NCBI GenBank assembly: GCA_034440575.1
Contig: JAOTOL010001073.1
Location: 124,001 to 188,000 of the forward strand
Direction: 5' to 3'
DNA: 64,000 bases
From: Imbricaverruca yamaguchii
Lineage: Eukaryota; Arthropoda; Thecostraca; Neoverrucidae
Below the pieces are notes generated by a model that saw only the letters and a program-made list of their open reading frames with translations, was not told where the DNA came from and made no database searches. Positions within the stretch are counted from its first letter, which is position 1, and each line of letters starts with the position of its first letter. Below, in pieces: positions 23,639 through 34,521 of the stretch. The position numbers and the translations under genes were made by a program.

Positions 23639-25462
23639 CAGAACTTCCACGTACAATTGCTAAGCAAACTACTAATGCCATCAACATGCCAAATATGACG
23701 ATTTGAATGCAATATTTATAGAAGAAAACTCATTGGTTTACAGCATTCGGGATAGGAATCGGGTTTCACCAGTTAGCTCACTATTCTGGTTTTTGTTTGT
23801 CAAAACTCGGCGACGAAAAGAAATTCATCAGGAATCTACCTTTTTTATTTCTTTACTAGAGATCCCCTGATGTCCGCATTAACACTGCACCTGACACCTA
23901 ACGAGCTGTCATGAGCTGTAGCATATCTGTACATGCTGTAAGTTTGGTGCTGTGTGTCAAATTTCTGGTGAAATTCTTCAGTTTGAAAACAAGGAGGGTT
24001 GGACATGGTTGAATTTGTGATTTAATGTTGCATTTGGAGAGAAAATGTTAAACATTCCATTCCAAAATTGCGTTTTTGTCTTTTCGAACCATTCACTTCT
24101 TTCTGAATTTTCCAGTTAGCATGGGCATAATAATCAAACAGGAAGAAGTTTGCAGTCATTTGCAAATATCTAAAATCTTTTGTTGAAAAGGTGTCATATT
24201 TTTTAATACAATATATCCCGGGTAATTATTCATGGAGGATAACCTGCTGGACGGCAAACATCAAGTACAGGAGTATTTTTTCAACCCGAGATGGACAGAG
24301 TGCATGTCAGCAGTCAACAGGCTGCATTTGTGCTTTCCAATCCTGGATGTGGAGATTATTTTTTGGGGGCCTAATTGAATATGGAGAGGATATTTTTATT
24401 ACAGCTGAGGGTCGAAATCTCGGTTTGCACTTTCCCGTACATCTTGAGCACACCCACAGAGCAGTTCATTGTGAAGAACCATTATTGACCTACAAGTGGG
24501 AAAATTGGGGAAGATGTCCTCAAGAGGATGTTGCTCTGGATGCACCAAATCCAGGATTAGCCCCTTTTTCAACCCCGGGAGTCACTGATCTTGTATATGT
24601 ACACCCTCTTCTGGTTACTATCGATCGCATATTCTTCCATGTTCAACTAAGTTTGGTGATGCCAGGGTGAACAATTTGGTTTGTGGGCGCAGTATATTGA
24701 CATATTATGGCCAGCCAAACATTTTAATTCAAATTAGCATTATTCGCGTTGATCTCAGTTAACTCCACTGTCACCTATTATCAGATTCCATGTATGCATT
24801 GCGTTTTGTGTGAACCCTTTTCTCTTTCATCAAGGTAAGAAGGATATCGGCCTTTACGTCGGTCCTCGTGCTGCACTGCAAGAGCTGAACTAAGAGCATG
24901 GATTCGCGCGGCTACTTCAGGAACAGAAACAACAAGAAGTTAACGTACAAGATGGACAACATCGCATAGTCAGTGACCTGCGCGCTATCCAGGCTTCGCC
25001 GACTGAGCGTCGTCGGCGCTGTACTGGCAGATGCGTCTCGCCTGCAAATAAGCGGGTTTATTTCCAACACCGTGCTACCAGAGGCCGTCCGCGCCGCTTA
25101 CCACATCCTGCAGAAACTGCCATGCTCGCAGTGCAAGTCCGGCACCGGTGGTACATCTGTGGCTTATCTACATCTGTTTGGCGCACATTGCGTGCTGATC
25201 ACCAAAACGTCTCACATCAGTTGATCGTTTGGCGGAACGCCCCCGGCGTGGCACGTACACTGTATCACAGAAGGAGTACTACACATAAACCCTTGCTTGA
25301 ATAAATGAACCACTTTATACTTTCAATCATTTGGGAAGGGGAGGGGGGGGCGATGGAATGAACTGTGATTTCCTGCTACAAGTCGTCGAGGCACCTTTGT
25401 ATTTTAACATATCTTACTGTAGAGATATCCCAAAGTGGTAGCAACTACTTGTGATACTTGTG
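23639..25462. other. Unassigned region with possible exon-like segments
   Basis: A 159-codon frame (24,191-24,670, MSYFLIQYIPGNYSW...) has no family I recognise. From 24,900 to 25,300 composition becomes GC-richer and coding-like (reading through CVSPANKRVYFQHRATRGR and ending KPLLE), followed by AATAAA at 25,301-25,306. It might be the 3' end of an unknown gene or element, but no domain, splice pattern or partner supports a call. A (G)n stretch lies at 25,340. Confidence 0.35.
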
Positions 25463-25722
25463 ATGACTATTTGAGTCGTCCGCTGCCGTAACTGTGAGGC
25501 GACTACCGCCACGGCTGTGAGGCGGCCACTGCTACGGCTGTGAAGCGGACGTTATTATGGTTGTGAAACGGCCGATATTATGGTTGTGAGGCGGCCACCG
25601 CCATCACTATCAGGCGGTCACTGCGACGGCTGTGAAGCGGCCGTTAGTATGGTTGGGGCGACCACGCCGGCTGTTAGGCGGCCCTGCTACGGCTGTGAAG
25701 CGGCCGTTAGTATGGTTATGAG
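25463..25722. repeat. 23-bp minisatellite, left portion
   Basis: Degenerate tandem copies of a unit of about 23 bp, consensus near TGTGAGGCGGCCACTGCCACGGC, with variants TGTGAAGCGGCCGTTATTATGG. The array is cut at 25,722 by the hAT element and resumes at 37,903. Confidence 0.85.
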
Positions 25723-26520
25723 CAGTGTATTGGAGTTGGAGTTGTTTGAGTTGGAATGACTCCGGAATGACTCCGCCATTTTTGCTCAGAGGAGTTGGAG
25801 TTGGAGTCACTCCAGGATCGTCCAGCATGAATTGGAGTTACTCCTATTTTAGCAAAGGAATTGGAATTAAGGAGTTAAATTTTATGCCAATTCCAGGTAC
25901 ATTTTTGTTCCAATTTACTGCGCATAATAATTGGTTATAGGTAGTGTTTAAATGTGTGGCAGAGGCATCAATTTGGTAACATTTATGGAACCAGGCTTGA
26001 CCCGACCCTGACACGTCTGAAATTGAACACAAGGTTTGGACCCGGCGTGCGTACGTGCGCCGGTACAGGAGCATGGTATCACTGGACAGTGATACGTTGC
26101 ATGGTAAACAATGAGTCTAAAATTAGTTTTGTCCCCTGGCCAAACGAGGTTTCGCCGCGGTTGCTTAGTTGGCGTATACACTTTGTGTCAAATTCAACTT
26201 GACAGCAGTTCGCGATCCCACTGCAAACGGCCCAACCATCCATAATGTGGTACCCCTGGCTTGGGAATAATAATTATTATTATTGGAACTTTAGGGCGCC
26301 AAAACCCGTTTTGGCTATTATGTTGGCGTGGGAATCACTGGCTCGCACGAAATACACTTCCGGTCACCATCGACGTTCAGATTTTCCGGCTCTGCTCGAG
26401 CGCACGAGGGCGCCAGATGCCGCTGTTGTCATGGCAACCAGTAGTGGCGTGTGGGTGGCGTACGCGTGCATGACAGCGCTGAGGGCGAGACAGTGCGGGA
26501 TTTGTGTGCGATGTGTGAAG

Positions 26521-26994
26521 ATGCATGGCTACAGGAAGAAGACCGGCCCTTTGGACGCCTTTTTTAAGACAGCCTCAGACTCAGAAGATGTCCATGTGGA
26601 CGATCCTGATCCCTGCCTTCCTTCGGCGTAACCCAGGGTGTAAATGAAGCGGGTGGCTGCCCAAGTGCTGCCCTGAATCCATCAGTATCAGTATTGGATG
26701 CTTTCTTCACCGGACGGCATGTGGAGGGCGAAATCGTCACCTATGCCCGCAAATTGTGCCATGCCGCCATCCGAGGGAAGATATCCGTGAGTTCCAATTT
26801 TAAGCGTCATCTGCGCCGAAAACATACATCTCAGCTGGCGGCCATGAAAAGTTGTATGATAAAAGGGCGCCGCAGCTGGAGCGCACAAAATGTTCCAAGG
26901 AAGCACAGTTAGACGAAGCCATCGTACACTTATCTGCTGTGACCAGCTGCCAATAACTCAGGTCACATCATCCGCTTTCAAGAACCTGCTCCAG
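26521..26994 (+). pseudogene. hAT transposase exon 1 (BED-type finger), frameshifted
   Basis: The N-terminal exon of a ZBED-like hAT transposase. MHGYRKKTGPLDAFFKTASD starts at 26,521 and stops at 26,632. In another frame RKLCHAAIRGKISVSSNFKR then HLRRKH resembles a BED zinc finger (Cys then HxxxxxH), with the first of the expected paired Cys not visible. KEAQLDEAIVHL and QLPITQV...FKNLLQ, both typical of hAT proteins, follow in two further frames. At least two frameshifts are needed. It ends in CTCCAG|GTAAGG, a strong splice donor. Confidence 0.8.
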
Positions 26995-28259
26995 GTAAGG
27001 CATGGGGAGACATATACCAGAATCAAAAGCCGGGATCGGATCCATCGATCCCTTTATTGTCGATTTTTGGGATCCAGGATAATTTGTGTTTCTCGAAGGA
27101 TCTTCTGAGATCTGGGATCTTTTTTTTAACTCGTCGAGGGATCTTGGATCTTTTAAAAGTATGTCTATATATTTTGCGACCTTGATCTTTTTTGCACGAT
27201 TCTCATCCTGGTGCATGTCTGATCATAGGTCATGGGTTGCATGCAGGGCGTCCTATGAGGATGTTTAAATTTTCACGGGGGTTTTCAACCCGGTGTATCT
27301 AATATATGTAAGTTTTGTGAAGGGCCAGGATGTCATTTGTCTAACAGGTGACCATGCTCTTAACCAGCTTCAGCTTCCGGGAGGGGGGGGATGGGTTGCA
27401 TTCTAACTTTTCGTGTCCTGCTATGATATATCACCAGCATATTTTTATCTCAATTGAAAACCCCTTTTACTGGGGGATTTCCAGTTACACTGGGGAATTT
27501 CGTGACACTTGGGAGGATTTTCCCCCACTTAACATCTTAGCGAAGGCCCTGTTTTGATGTGTTCCATGGAACGTTTGCATTCTTGAAGCTTCGTTTGGGT
27601 CCTAGTGGAATTTTCTTTTCTCACGAATATGGATGAGCGTTGTTGTGCCCGAAAATGCATAATTTCTACTGATGACTCAGTTTTCTAACCATGCTTGTTA
27701 ACTGCAAAAAAGTGAATTACGCATTAAAAGACAGTATTGGTAAAGTATTTATTTAACATGCGCACGTCCGGGGGGGGAAGATATCAGCCCCCGTGCGGGT
27801 TTTCCTAATTTCCCGCCATACTAACTTGATTAGCAACGCCAAACCTCATATGGCTGCTCATCAGTCTTTTCCGCATATCCTCATATTTTTTTTTGCCCCT
27901 GGATCATCTCAGGTCATGTTACCAGGTCAGGCGAAGTGACCCAACATCCCTCGGAGTTCCAGGTGTTGCCACTGTCACAGTGTTGGTCCGATCAGGATGA
28001 AACTTATAGGGTGTCATAAGGTCATCAGGGACTATAATAGTAATACCATGTAATTTGATTATCAGTGACCTAAGGTCAGGTCAGAATTGTGGCCACCCCA
28101 TTATAAACCTATGGAGGAAAACACAACCTGTATAATTTCGCAGAAAGTGGTCCAATTTGATTTATATTGCCCATGCCACTAAGGTTTGGGTCACTTTCAA
28201 CCATCCAACTCAATGTTTAGATCGGTAACCTTGACTAGGTCACCAAAGGACTAGGACAG

Positions 28260-28857
28260 TTGGCTTGAGCGCGGCGCCGCGAGCAGACGCGTCTCGGCCG
28301 CTCGCCCAACCTTTTCCCTCTCCCTCTTTGTTGCCTCTGTATGCAAGGTGTGTGAAACTGCAAGGTGTGAGTGAGAAGTGAACAGAGCAAGTGAACAGTG
28401 CACGAGGAAAAAAGGAAGAAAAAGTGAACCATTGAACAAAACCGGCGTACTTATACGCTACACGTGTGCGAAGTGACTGGACTCGGTGGACTTTTCTGCT
28501 GGTTATTCCTCTACTATTTTACAGAGCAGTGAAGGGACGCCGGAAAAACTGAGTGAGTGCAGAAGCGACAGTGCCTTTCTCCATAGTGACTTCCCTTCCA
28601 TCAAGCATCAGGTACTGCCCGTCTTCTTTCCTGCACTGCGGCTGAGAAGGAAATTATCTCACTGACGACTTGGTGCCGCTCGGAATTCCTGTGTCTTCAA
28701 CAACAGTGATCGTCTACCTCCTATCGTCTAGCTTCAGATCTACCAGGTTTCCATCTTCAGCTCTACCATACATACGGATCTAAAAACCCAGACTGTCCGT
28801 AATAGCCACTGCACGTGGAGGGCATGTATTGTTAAATAAATAAATAAATAAATAAAC
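28260..28857 (+). mobile_element. Non-coding retro-derived insertion with (AAAT)n tail
   Basis: GC-rich start (GCGCGGCGCCGCGAGCAGACG), no long frame, and a 3' end GGCATGTATTGTTAAATAAA followed by AAATn (28,830-28,856). A short tandem A-rich tail suggests a LINE-mobilised element, perhaps a SINE or an internally deleted LINE. CACCAA occurs at both edges (28,234 and 28,857), too short to claim as a target duplication. Confidence 0.5.
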
Positions 28858-28933
28858 ACCAATTAGGGTCACGTAAGCATTTACATCAATAACGTTTGAC
28901 AGAATTGAGGTAGAAACACGATTCTACTTCCAT

Positions 28934-29090
28934 TATGATTGTCTGATCGGGGCGCGTCGAATGATATGCAACATGATCTGGTTAGGTTAATATTTGACCT
29001 TGAACAGAGGTCAAGGTCAAATGTTGATCTAACTGGGTAATGTGATATATCATTCAAAGCGTCTCAATGAGACAATCAAAATGGTCCAGG
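28934..29090. repeat. Imperfect inverted repeat
   Basis: Left arm GATTGTCTGATC...GAATGATAT...GTTAGGTTAATATTTGACC and right arm its complement, about 65 bp each with scattered mismatches, centred near 29,012 between TTGACCTTGA and AGGTCAAGGTCA. It lies within the divergent TTAA element. Confidence 0.75.
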
Positions 29091-29759
29091 GTTCATTGCT
29101 CTATCGTTATTTACTCAGATGTTATTCGCCAAAATCCACCACATCCCGTAGTAGCCAATTTGACCTTCTTTGACCCCTGGTGCCCTTAATATTGGTCAGA
29201 GTGGAAAAATGACCGAAATACTTTCGATAGGGCGTGTCACAGTGTGTGTGTGTGTGTGTGTGTGAGTTTTGCCAGCCTGCCACCGCTTGGTGATATCGGC
29301 TGGTTCCGGTTGTGAAAAGATGTGTAAGACAGTGAGTAGCGTAGGGTAGGAGGATCAATCCGAGGTGGAGGTTTAGTAGAGTAGTCGAGCAGTGGTGAAG
29401 TAGCGATGAGATGGTCTTGAAGAGTAGAGTAATCCGGATCGATTGAAGATGTAGAGCTGGTGCTGTAGAGTTGTATTAGAGCCGGAGATGATGAAGTCGA
29501 GGAAGAGAGAGTTAGTCCGACGGTGCCACATTGGGGTATGGGGTATAGTGGGGGGGGGTGGGGGGGTCGGGTCATCGCCAGAAGTGAACATTGCAAGAAC
29601 ATGAATAAATATTTCTCTTTTTTCTATTCGTTTTGTAACGGATCTTTTGATTTTTTTTCTCCATTTACCTGGTTTTGTTCATTTTCTCTTTCGTTTTTTA
29701 ACATATCTTTTCCTTGTTTTTTTTTCACAATTCATCCATAATGCGTGTAGTTTTGAGAA

Positions 29760-30427
29760 AGTGGAAGAGGTGCTCGTGTAATGCTGGATGGTCGTCGTTG
29801 AGGAGCGTGGTGAGGGTCAGTGGGATGTTGTTCGTGGTGCAATAGTTTGTGATATGTTGTCTTTGGTTGTTGTATTTGGTGCATGTGTTTGACTGTGAGT
29901 GTGTGTTGGCATGTAGTGCATTGTGGTCGTGGTTGATTGAGTATGAGGTATGAGTGTGTGAGTGCAGTGTGTCCTATGCGTAGGCGTGTTAGTGTCCGTT
30001 CTCTTAGTCTGGTGTTTTGGTTGATGGAGTGCCAGTGTTCGTGTTTGGGGTGTATTTCGTGTAGCTGTGTTGTTACTGTGTCCCATGTTTGTTGTATGTG
30101 TTTGTTGATGGCCTGTCGTATTGTGGGGTAGTAGTCGGATTGTGAATAGGGGCATTGTGTGGTTTGTTGAAGTGTTGTGGCTATGTTTGCTTCTGTGTCT
30201 GCGTGTTCGTTGCCGGGTATGTTTGTGTGACTTGGGATCCAGAGAATTGTTGGCCGTTGTAGTATGGTGAGTTGTTTGTGGATGCGCAGTATTTTGGGTA
30301 TGAGGGGGTGTTTGTATTTGGTGTGGGGTGTTATGCTCTGTAGTGCTGATTTTGCGTCTGTGGCTATGATGTTGTGTTCAATTTTGGTGTTGTAAATGGT
30401 GCAGTATGCCGAGAAGATTGCAAATAA
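29760..30427 (-). pseudogene. I-type ORF2, RNase H remainder after the stop
   Basis: Downstream of the TAA at 30,428-30,430 the reading continues in copy 1/2-like form: LFAIFSAYCTIYNTKIEH, WIPSH-type text, then TLTRLRIGHTALTHSYL and a C-terminal Cys-rich CTTC...HTL segment. This is the rest of RNase H and the ORF2 tail, which would be made only with readthrough or from a copy with Glu. Confidence 0.75.
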
Positions 30428-33400
30428 TTATGCTGTGTATGTGGATGCTGTGTCGTGCAGACGGGCGCGTAGGATGACCCGCGGTGGCGCTGCGTTGGTG
30501 TACAGCACCGCCGCTGCGCCCGTCTGCTGTGTATGGGATTTGGAGCCGTCTGTGTATATGATGTTGTAGTTGACGTGCTGTGCTGTGAATTGTAGGAATA
30601 GTTGTTGTATTTCTGCGTGTGTATATGTGTCTTTTGGCTTGTCAATGAGGAAGTGTGTGTTGGGTGTCGGCTGTTTCCACCATGCGGTGGGTTGTGGGAG
30701 TGGTGTTGTCGTTGGGAGTGTTATGTCTAGTGTGTTAGCGTGTCGGTGTATGCGGCATCCTATTGTGGTTCGTAATCGTGTGCAGTTCATGAGTTGATGT
30801 CTGCGTGCTGTGCGGAGTTTCAGTGCCTGTGTGCATGGGTGATGTTTCGTGAGTTGTGTTTTGTAGTGGTATCTAAGTAGTGCTTCTGTACGTCTGTGCT
30901 GTAATTCTGGGATGTGGTTGTATATGTGAAGGGAGTGAGAAGGTGAGGTGGTGAAAGCTCCTGTGACTATTTGAAGAGATCGTCGTTGAATAGAATCTAT
31001 AATTTTGAGGTTTGATTTAGCTGCGTTTTCAAAGAGTGGTGATCCGTATTCCAGAATTGGCCGAATGAGTGATTTGTAAAGGGTCAGAAGTGTGTTTCGG
31101 TCGGATCCCCAGTGTGTGCCAGAGAGGGCTCGTAGTACGTTGATTCTTTTTGAGGCGCGTTTTTGCAAGTTTAGGAAGTGTGGTCGAAAAGTTAGTTGTG
31201 TGTCTAATGTGATACCGAGAAATTTTGTTGTGGTGACAAAGGGAATGGGTGAATTGTTGATTTCTAGGGGTCGTAAGTTTGTGTCTCTGTTGTAGCCGAA
31301 AATCATACATTTGGATTTGAGTGGTGCTATATGGAGGTTTAGTGCGGCGAGTTTGTTGTTGAGTTCTGTTAGTGCGTGTTGTAATACTGTTAGTGCGTGT
31401 GCTGGTGCTTTTGTTGACGTCCATAGTACTATATCGTCGGCGTAGACTGCAATTTTGGTCGAAAAGTTGTCGGTGACGGCGGAATTTAGGGCTAAAATGA
31501 AGAGTAGGGGACTGAGGACTGAGCCTTGCATTAAACCGGTGGTGGGGAATTTGGTGTCTGAGGTGTGGGGCCCAATTTTTACTTGAAAAGATCTGTTGAG
31601 TAGATAGAAATGGAGGTAGTGCATCAGTCTGCCTTGTATGTCGATGTTGTGTAGGTGTTGTAATAGTGCTGTTATGTTGATGGTGTCATAGGCTTGTTTT
31701 AGATCCAGGAAGACGGCGGTCGTGGAGTGTTTCCTGGCCGCCGCTTCCTGGATGTTTGTGATCAGGTAGGTGAGGTTGTCTAAACAGGATCGATTTGGAA
31801 GGAAGCCTGATTGAATAGGAGAGATTAAGTGTTGTGTTTGAATGATATAGAGGAGGCGTTTTTTAACAAGTCGTTCGAATAGTTTGTGAAAGCAGCTGGT
31901 GAGGGCAATAGGGCGATAGGAGGTGCAAAGAGTTGAGTCGGTGTTTGGTTTAGGTATAGGTAGGAGAGAGGCGTGTAACCAGGATTGAGGGTATGTATGT
32001 GTAGTCCATGCAGTGTTGTAGGTGTTGAGTAGTGTGTGTAGTGCTGATGTTGGTAGGTGTTTGAAGAAAGAGTAGTGAATGTTGTCGGGTCCTACAGATG
32101 TGTTGCCTGTCTGTGTGATTGCTAGTTGTAATTCTGTGAGTGTAAATCTAGTGTTGTAGAGGTGTGTGCGTGTGTGTCTGATTGGGGGTGGGGGGTTTCG
32201 TGCCAGTGTAGATGATCTATGATGGTAGTGGTCTGCGAATATGTTTGCTATTGTTTGGGGGTCTGTTGTGATGTTGTTGTTGTGTCTAAGTGTGATGGCT
32301 TTGATTGGGGGTCGTTGTCGGTGTTGAAAGGTTTTCAAAAGTGACCAAATTTCGCCTAGAGGTGTAAATCTATTAAATTTAGTGCTGAATGCATTCCAAG
32401 AAGTCTTTTTTGCGTCTTTGATGATAGTCTTACATTGTGTTCTGAGTTGTTTATATGTTGCTAGTGTGTCTGGTGTGCGGTGTCTTTCGTATCTATGCCG
32501 TGCATGATTCCTCGCGCGGATCGCCCGGTGGCAGTCATCATTCCACCATGGAGCCGCGCGCGGTTTCTGTTGACGTCGTGGTTTTGTTTGTGGTATGTGT
32601 TGGTGTGCTGTGGTGATGAGTATGTCTGCGAATTGTTCTGGTGATAATTGGGGTCTGTGTGCTGTTTGGATTGCTATGGATTCTGAGAAAGGGTTCCAGG
32701 ATGCTTTTTTGAGGTTCCATCGGCCTGGCTGAGGATTGAGTGGGCCGGTGGTCGGGATTCGGTCAAAGGTAATGGTGATGGGTGCGTGGTCGCTAAAGTG
32801 TGGATCAGGGTCGGCTGTCCAGGACAGTGTGAGGGCTATGCGGGAAGAGGCAAGCGTGACATCTGGGATTGTAGGCAGGAGGGAGCTGATAGGTACTAGG
32901 TAGGTTGGTGAGCCGGTGTTGAGTATTGTGAGATTATGTTGTGTAGCTATTGCGGTGAGTATGTGTGCTCTGTGATCAGGCTGTGTTGTGCGGGTGTCCC
33001 ATAGGGGGTGGTGTGAGTTGAAATCTCCGGTGAGAATAACAGGTGTGCGAATTTGGCCAAGTGCTTTATTTAATTCCGAAAGTGTTTCTGTGTTCCGCGA
33101 GGGTGGATCGTAGATGTTGATGAGTGTGTAAGCTACGTTGTGTACATGCATTTCAGTTAGTAGTATGTCTGCCGTGGTGTCGAAATGTATCAGGCGGTGG
33201 GGGGTCGTGTTCCTAATGTATGTGCATACACCGCCTGATCTGTGTGGGTTGTGTGTGTCCTGTCTGTGTATAGTGTATTGAGGAATGTGAAAGTTATATG
33301 GGTCGTGAGGTTTGAAGTGTGTTTCTTGAATACATAGTGCTATAGGGTTTGTTTGTAGTGCATAGTGTTTAAATTCAGGCCAGTGTCCAATGAGTCCATG

Positions 33401-33430
33401 TGTGTTCCATTGTATTATTTTGTTCATCAT
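30428..33430 (-). CDS. I-type ORF2: endonuclease, reverse transcriptase, start of RNase H
   Basis: An uninterrupted 1000-residue frame. The apurinic-like endonuclease spans residues 1-230 (IQWNTHG, CIQETHF, LTGDFNSHH, SDHAPI). A linker with PWWNDDCHR follows. The RT occupies about 430-740: SYRPIALTSCFHKLFE, IQSGFLPNRS, motif A FLDLKQAYDTI, LMQGSVLSPLLF, motif C VYADDIVLW, KFLGITL. RNase H begins near 960 with IIYTDGS (first catalytic Asp). The frame ends at TYTA-stop, where the family has TAEL, i.e. at the second catalytic residue. The start ATG overlaps the ORF1 stop in ATGA, suggesting termination-reinitiation. The product would nick DNA and copy the element RNA at the target in the nucleus; without complete RNase H its activity is doubtful. 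Confidence 0.9.
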   Translation of the reverse strand: MMNKIIQWNTHGLIGHWPEFKHYALQTNPIALCIQETHFKPHDPYNFHIPQYTIHRQDTHNPHRSGGVCTYIRNTTPHRLIHFDTTADILLTEMHVHNVAYTLINIYDPPSRNTETLSELNKALGQIRTPVILTGDFNSHHPLWDTRTTQPDHRAHILTAIATQHNLTILNTGSPTYLVPISSLLPTIPDVTLASSRIALTLSWTADPDPHFSDHAPITITFDRIPTTGPLNPQPGRWNLKKASWNPFSESIAIQTAHRPQLSPEQFADILITTAHQHIPQTKPRRQQKPRAAPWWNDDCHRAIRARNHARHRYERHRTPDTLATYKQLRTQCKTIIKDAKKTSWNAFSTKFNRFTPLGEIWSLLKTFQHRQRPPIKAITLRHNNNITTDPQTIANIFADHYHHRSSTLARNPPPPIRHTRTHLYNTRFTLTELQLAITQTGNTSVGPDNIHYSFFKHLPTSALHTLLNTYNTAWTTHTYPQSWLHASLLPIPKPNTDSTLCTSYRPIALTSCFHKLFERLVKKRLLYIIQTQHLISPIQSGFLPNRSCLDNLTYLITNIQEAAARKHSTTAVFLDLKQAYDTINITALLQHLHNIDIQGRLMHYLHFYLLNRSFQVKIGPHTSDTKFPTTGLMQGSVLSPLLFILALNSAVTDNFSTKIAVYADDIVLWTSTKAPAHALTVLQHALTELNNKLAALNLHIAPLKSKCMIFGYNRDTNLRPLEINNSPIPFVTTTKFLGITLDTQLTFRPHFLNLQKRASKRINVLRALSGTHWGSDRNTLLTLYKSLIRPILEYGSPLFENAAKSNLKIIDSIQRRSLQIVTGAFTTSPSHSLHIYNHIPELQHRRTEALLRYHYKTQLTKHHPCTQALKLRTARRHQLMNCTRLRTTIGCRIHRHANTLDITLPTTTPLPQPTAWWKQPTPNTHFLIDKPKDTYTHAEIQQLFLQFTAQHVNYNIIYTDGSKSHTQQTGAAAVLYTNAAPPRVILRARLHDTASTYTA

Positions 33431-34521
33431 TTGTATGTGTTAGCGCGGGTGAGTGGGCGTTTAGGTGATGGCTGATGTTTGGTTGTGCTCTTGGTTGGCC
33501 TGCGTGGTTGAGTGGTTGGTGGCGTCGCATTTGGGGGGGTTGTGCTGACTGAGTCGGTTGCTCTGTGTTCTCGTTCCGTCTGCTCCTCCGGGTCTGTGTC
33601 CTGGTCTATGTGTGCGTGTGGTGTAGGTGGTCTGTCCAGTGTGTGTGTGGTGTGTGGGGCTGCTCCGGGTGTTGGTTGTGGTTCTGGTGGCGGTGGTGGG
33701 CGGTATGTTGGAGTAGATTTGTTTTGTTGTGGTTTATGGTGGTTTGAAGGTCCCGGTGAGCGTCCCGGGCGGGAGCGTGTTGTCAGTGGCGGGTACATGT
33801 CGTTTGTGAGTGGTGGTGGTTGTGGTTGTTCTGTGCCCGGCTGTGTGCGACGAGCCGGCCACGCCGCCGGCGGGTCCAGGACCGACGCCCTGGCCCGGTA
33901 CGGGTCCATGCCCTCAAGGTGGATCCTGCGGAGCACCTCGCGCTCCGCCTTCCACCGAGGGCAGGACCCGTCCGAGGCCGCGTGGTCCCCCCCGCAGGCG
34001 GCGCAACACAGCTCGCCGCTGTCGCACGTGTCAGTTAAGTGATTTTGAGCGCAGCGGCCGCATGTGGGTGAGTTGGCTCGGCACCCCCCCGCTGAGTGGC
34101 CGTAGCGTTGACAGCGCTTACAGCGTCGCGGGAGGGGTGCGCGAGGTGTTACGGGGTACCGTAGGTACCCCGCTTTGATGTGTGCTGGTGGTGTCCTTGT
34201 TGTGAAAGTGAGTATAAGAAGGTGATTTGTTTTGTACCCCGGCCTCGGGGGCGGCCGGTACACGGCGGAGACAGCCTGGTCCCCAAGCTTGAGGGCCAGT
34301 GCCTCCGCCGGTATACCGGCCAGCTCCCGGGCCAGGATAGTCCCCTGGCTATTGTTTAGGTGTGTTGCCGGTGTGATTGTGATGGGGGTGTGCTTTATTT
34401 TCCTGATTTTAGTAAGTAGGTGTCCGTCGATTGTGTCATTCGCTTGTATCAGGAGCGCCCCGGATCTAAGTGTTTTTGCGTGTAGGGGCGCCCCTGTGTA
34501 TTGGGAGATTTCTTCCTCCAC
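33427..34521 (-). CDS. I-type ORF1: gag-like protein with three CCHC knuckles, 5'-truncated
   Basis: A 364-codon open frame. Its first codon in the window is GTG (the Val of LDPWLV in the family), not an initiator, so the N-terminus is missing. Residues 60-130 are a conserved basic domain (ITITPATHLNNSQGTILARE). Residues about 150-200 hold three knuckles: C-KR-C-QRYG-H-SAGG-C, C-GR-C-AQN-H-LTDT-C and C-AA-C-GGD-H-AASDGS-C. A Pro/Thr-rich tail follows. Proteins of this kind bind the element RNA. The stop codon overlaps the ORF2 start. The poly-C/Pro tail is the region lost in copy 1's deletion. Confidence 0.88.
   Translation of the reverse strand: MEEEISQYTGAPLHAKTLRSGALLIQANDTIDGHLLTKIRKIKHTPITITPATHLNNSQGTILARELAGIPAEALALKLGDQAVSAVYRPPPRPGYKTNHLLILTFTTRTPPAHIKAGYLRYPVTPRAPLPRRCKRCQRYGHSAGGCRANSPTCGRCAQNHLTDTCDSGELCCAACGGDHAASDGSCPRWKAEREVLRRIHLEGMDPYRARASVLDPPAAWPARRTQPGTEQPQPPPLTNDMYPPLTTRSRPGRSPGPSNHHKPQQNKSTPTYRPPPPPEPQPTPGAAPHTTHTLDRPPTPHAHIDQDTDPEEQTEREHRATDSVSTTPPNATPPTTQPRRPTKSTTKHQPSPKRPLTRANTYK

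Noticed and set aside
24191..24670. 159-codon frame as a host gene
   Set aside because: No recognised domain, neighbour or splice context; kept only as unassigned sequence.
33512..34178. 176- and 122-codon plus frames
   Set aside because: Antisense to I-type ORF1 in a GC-rich, Pro-rich segment; no domain.
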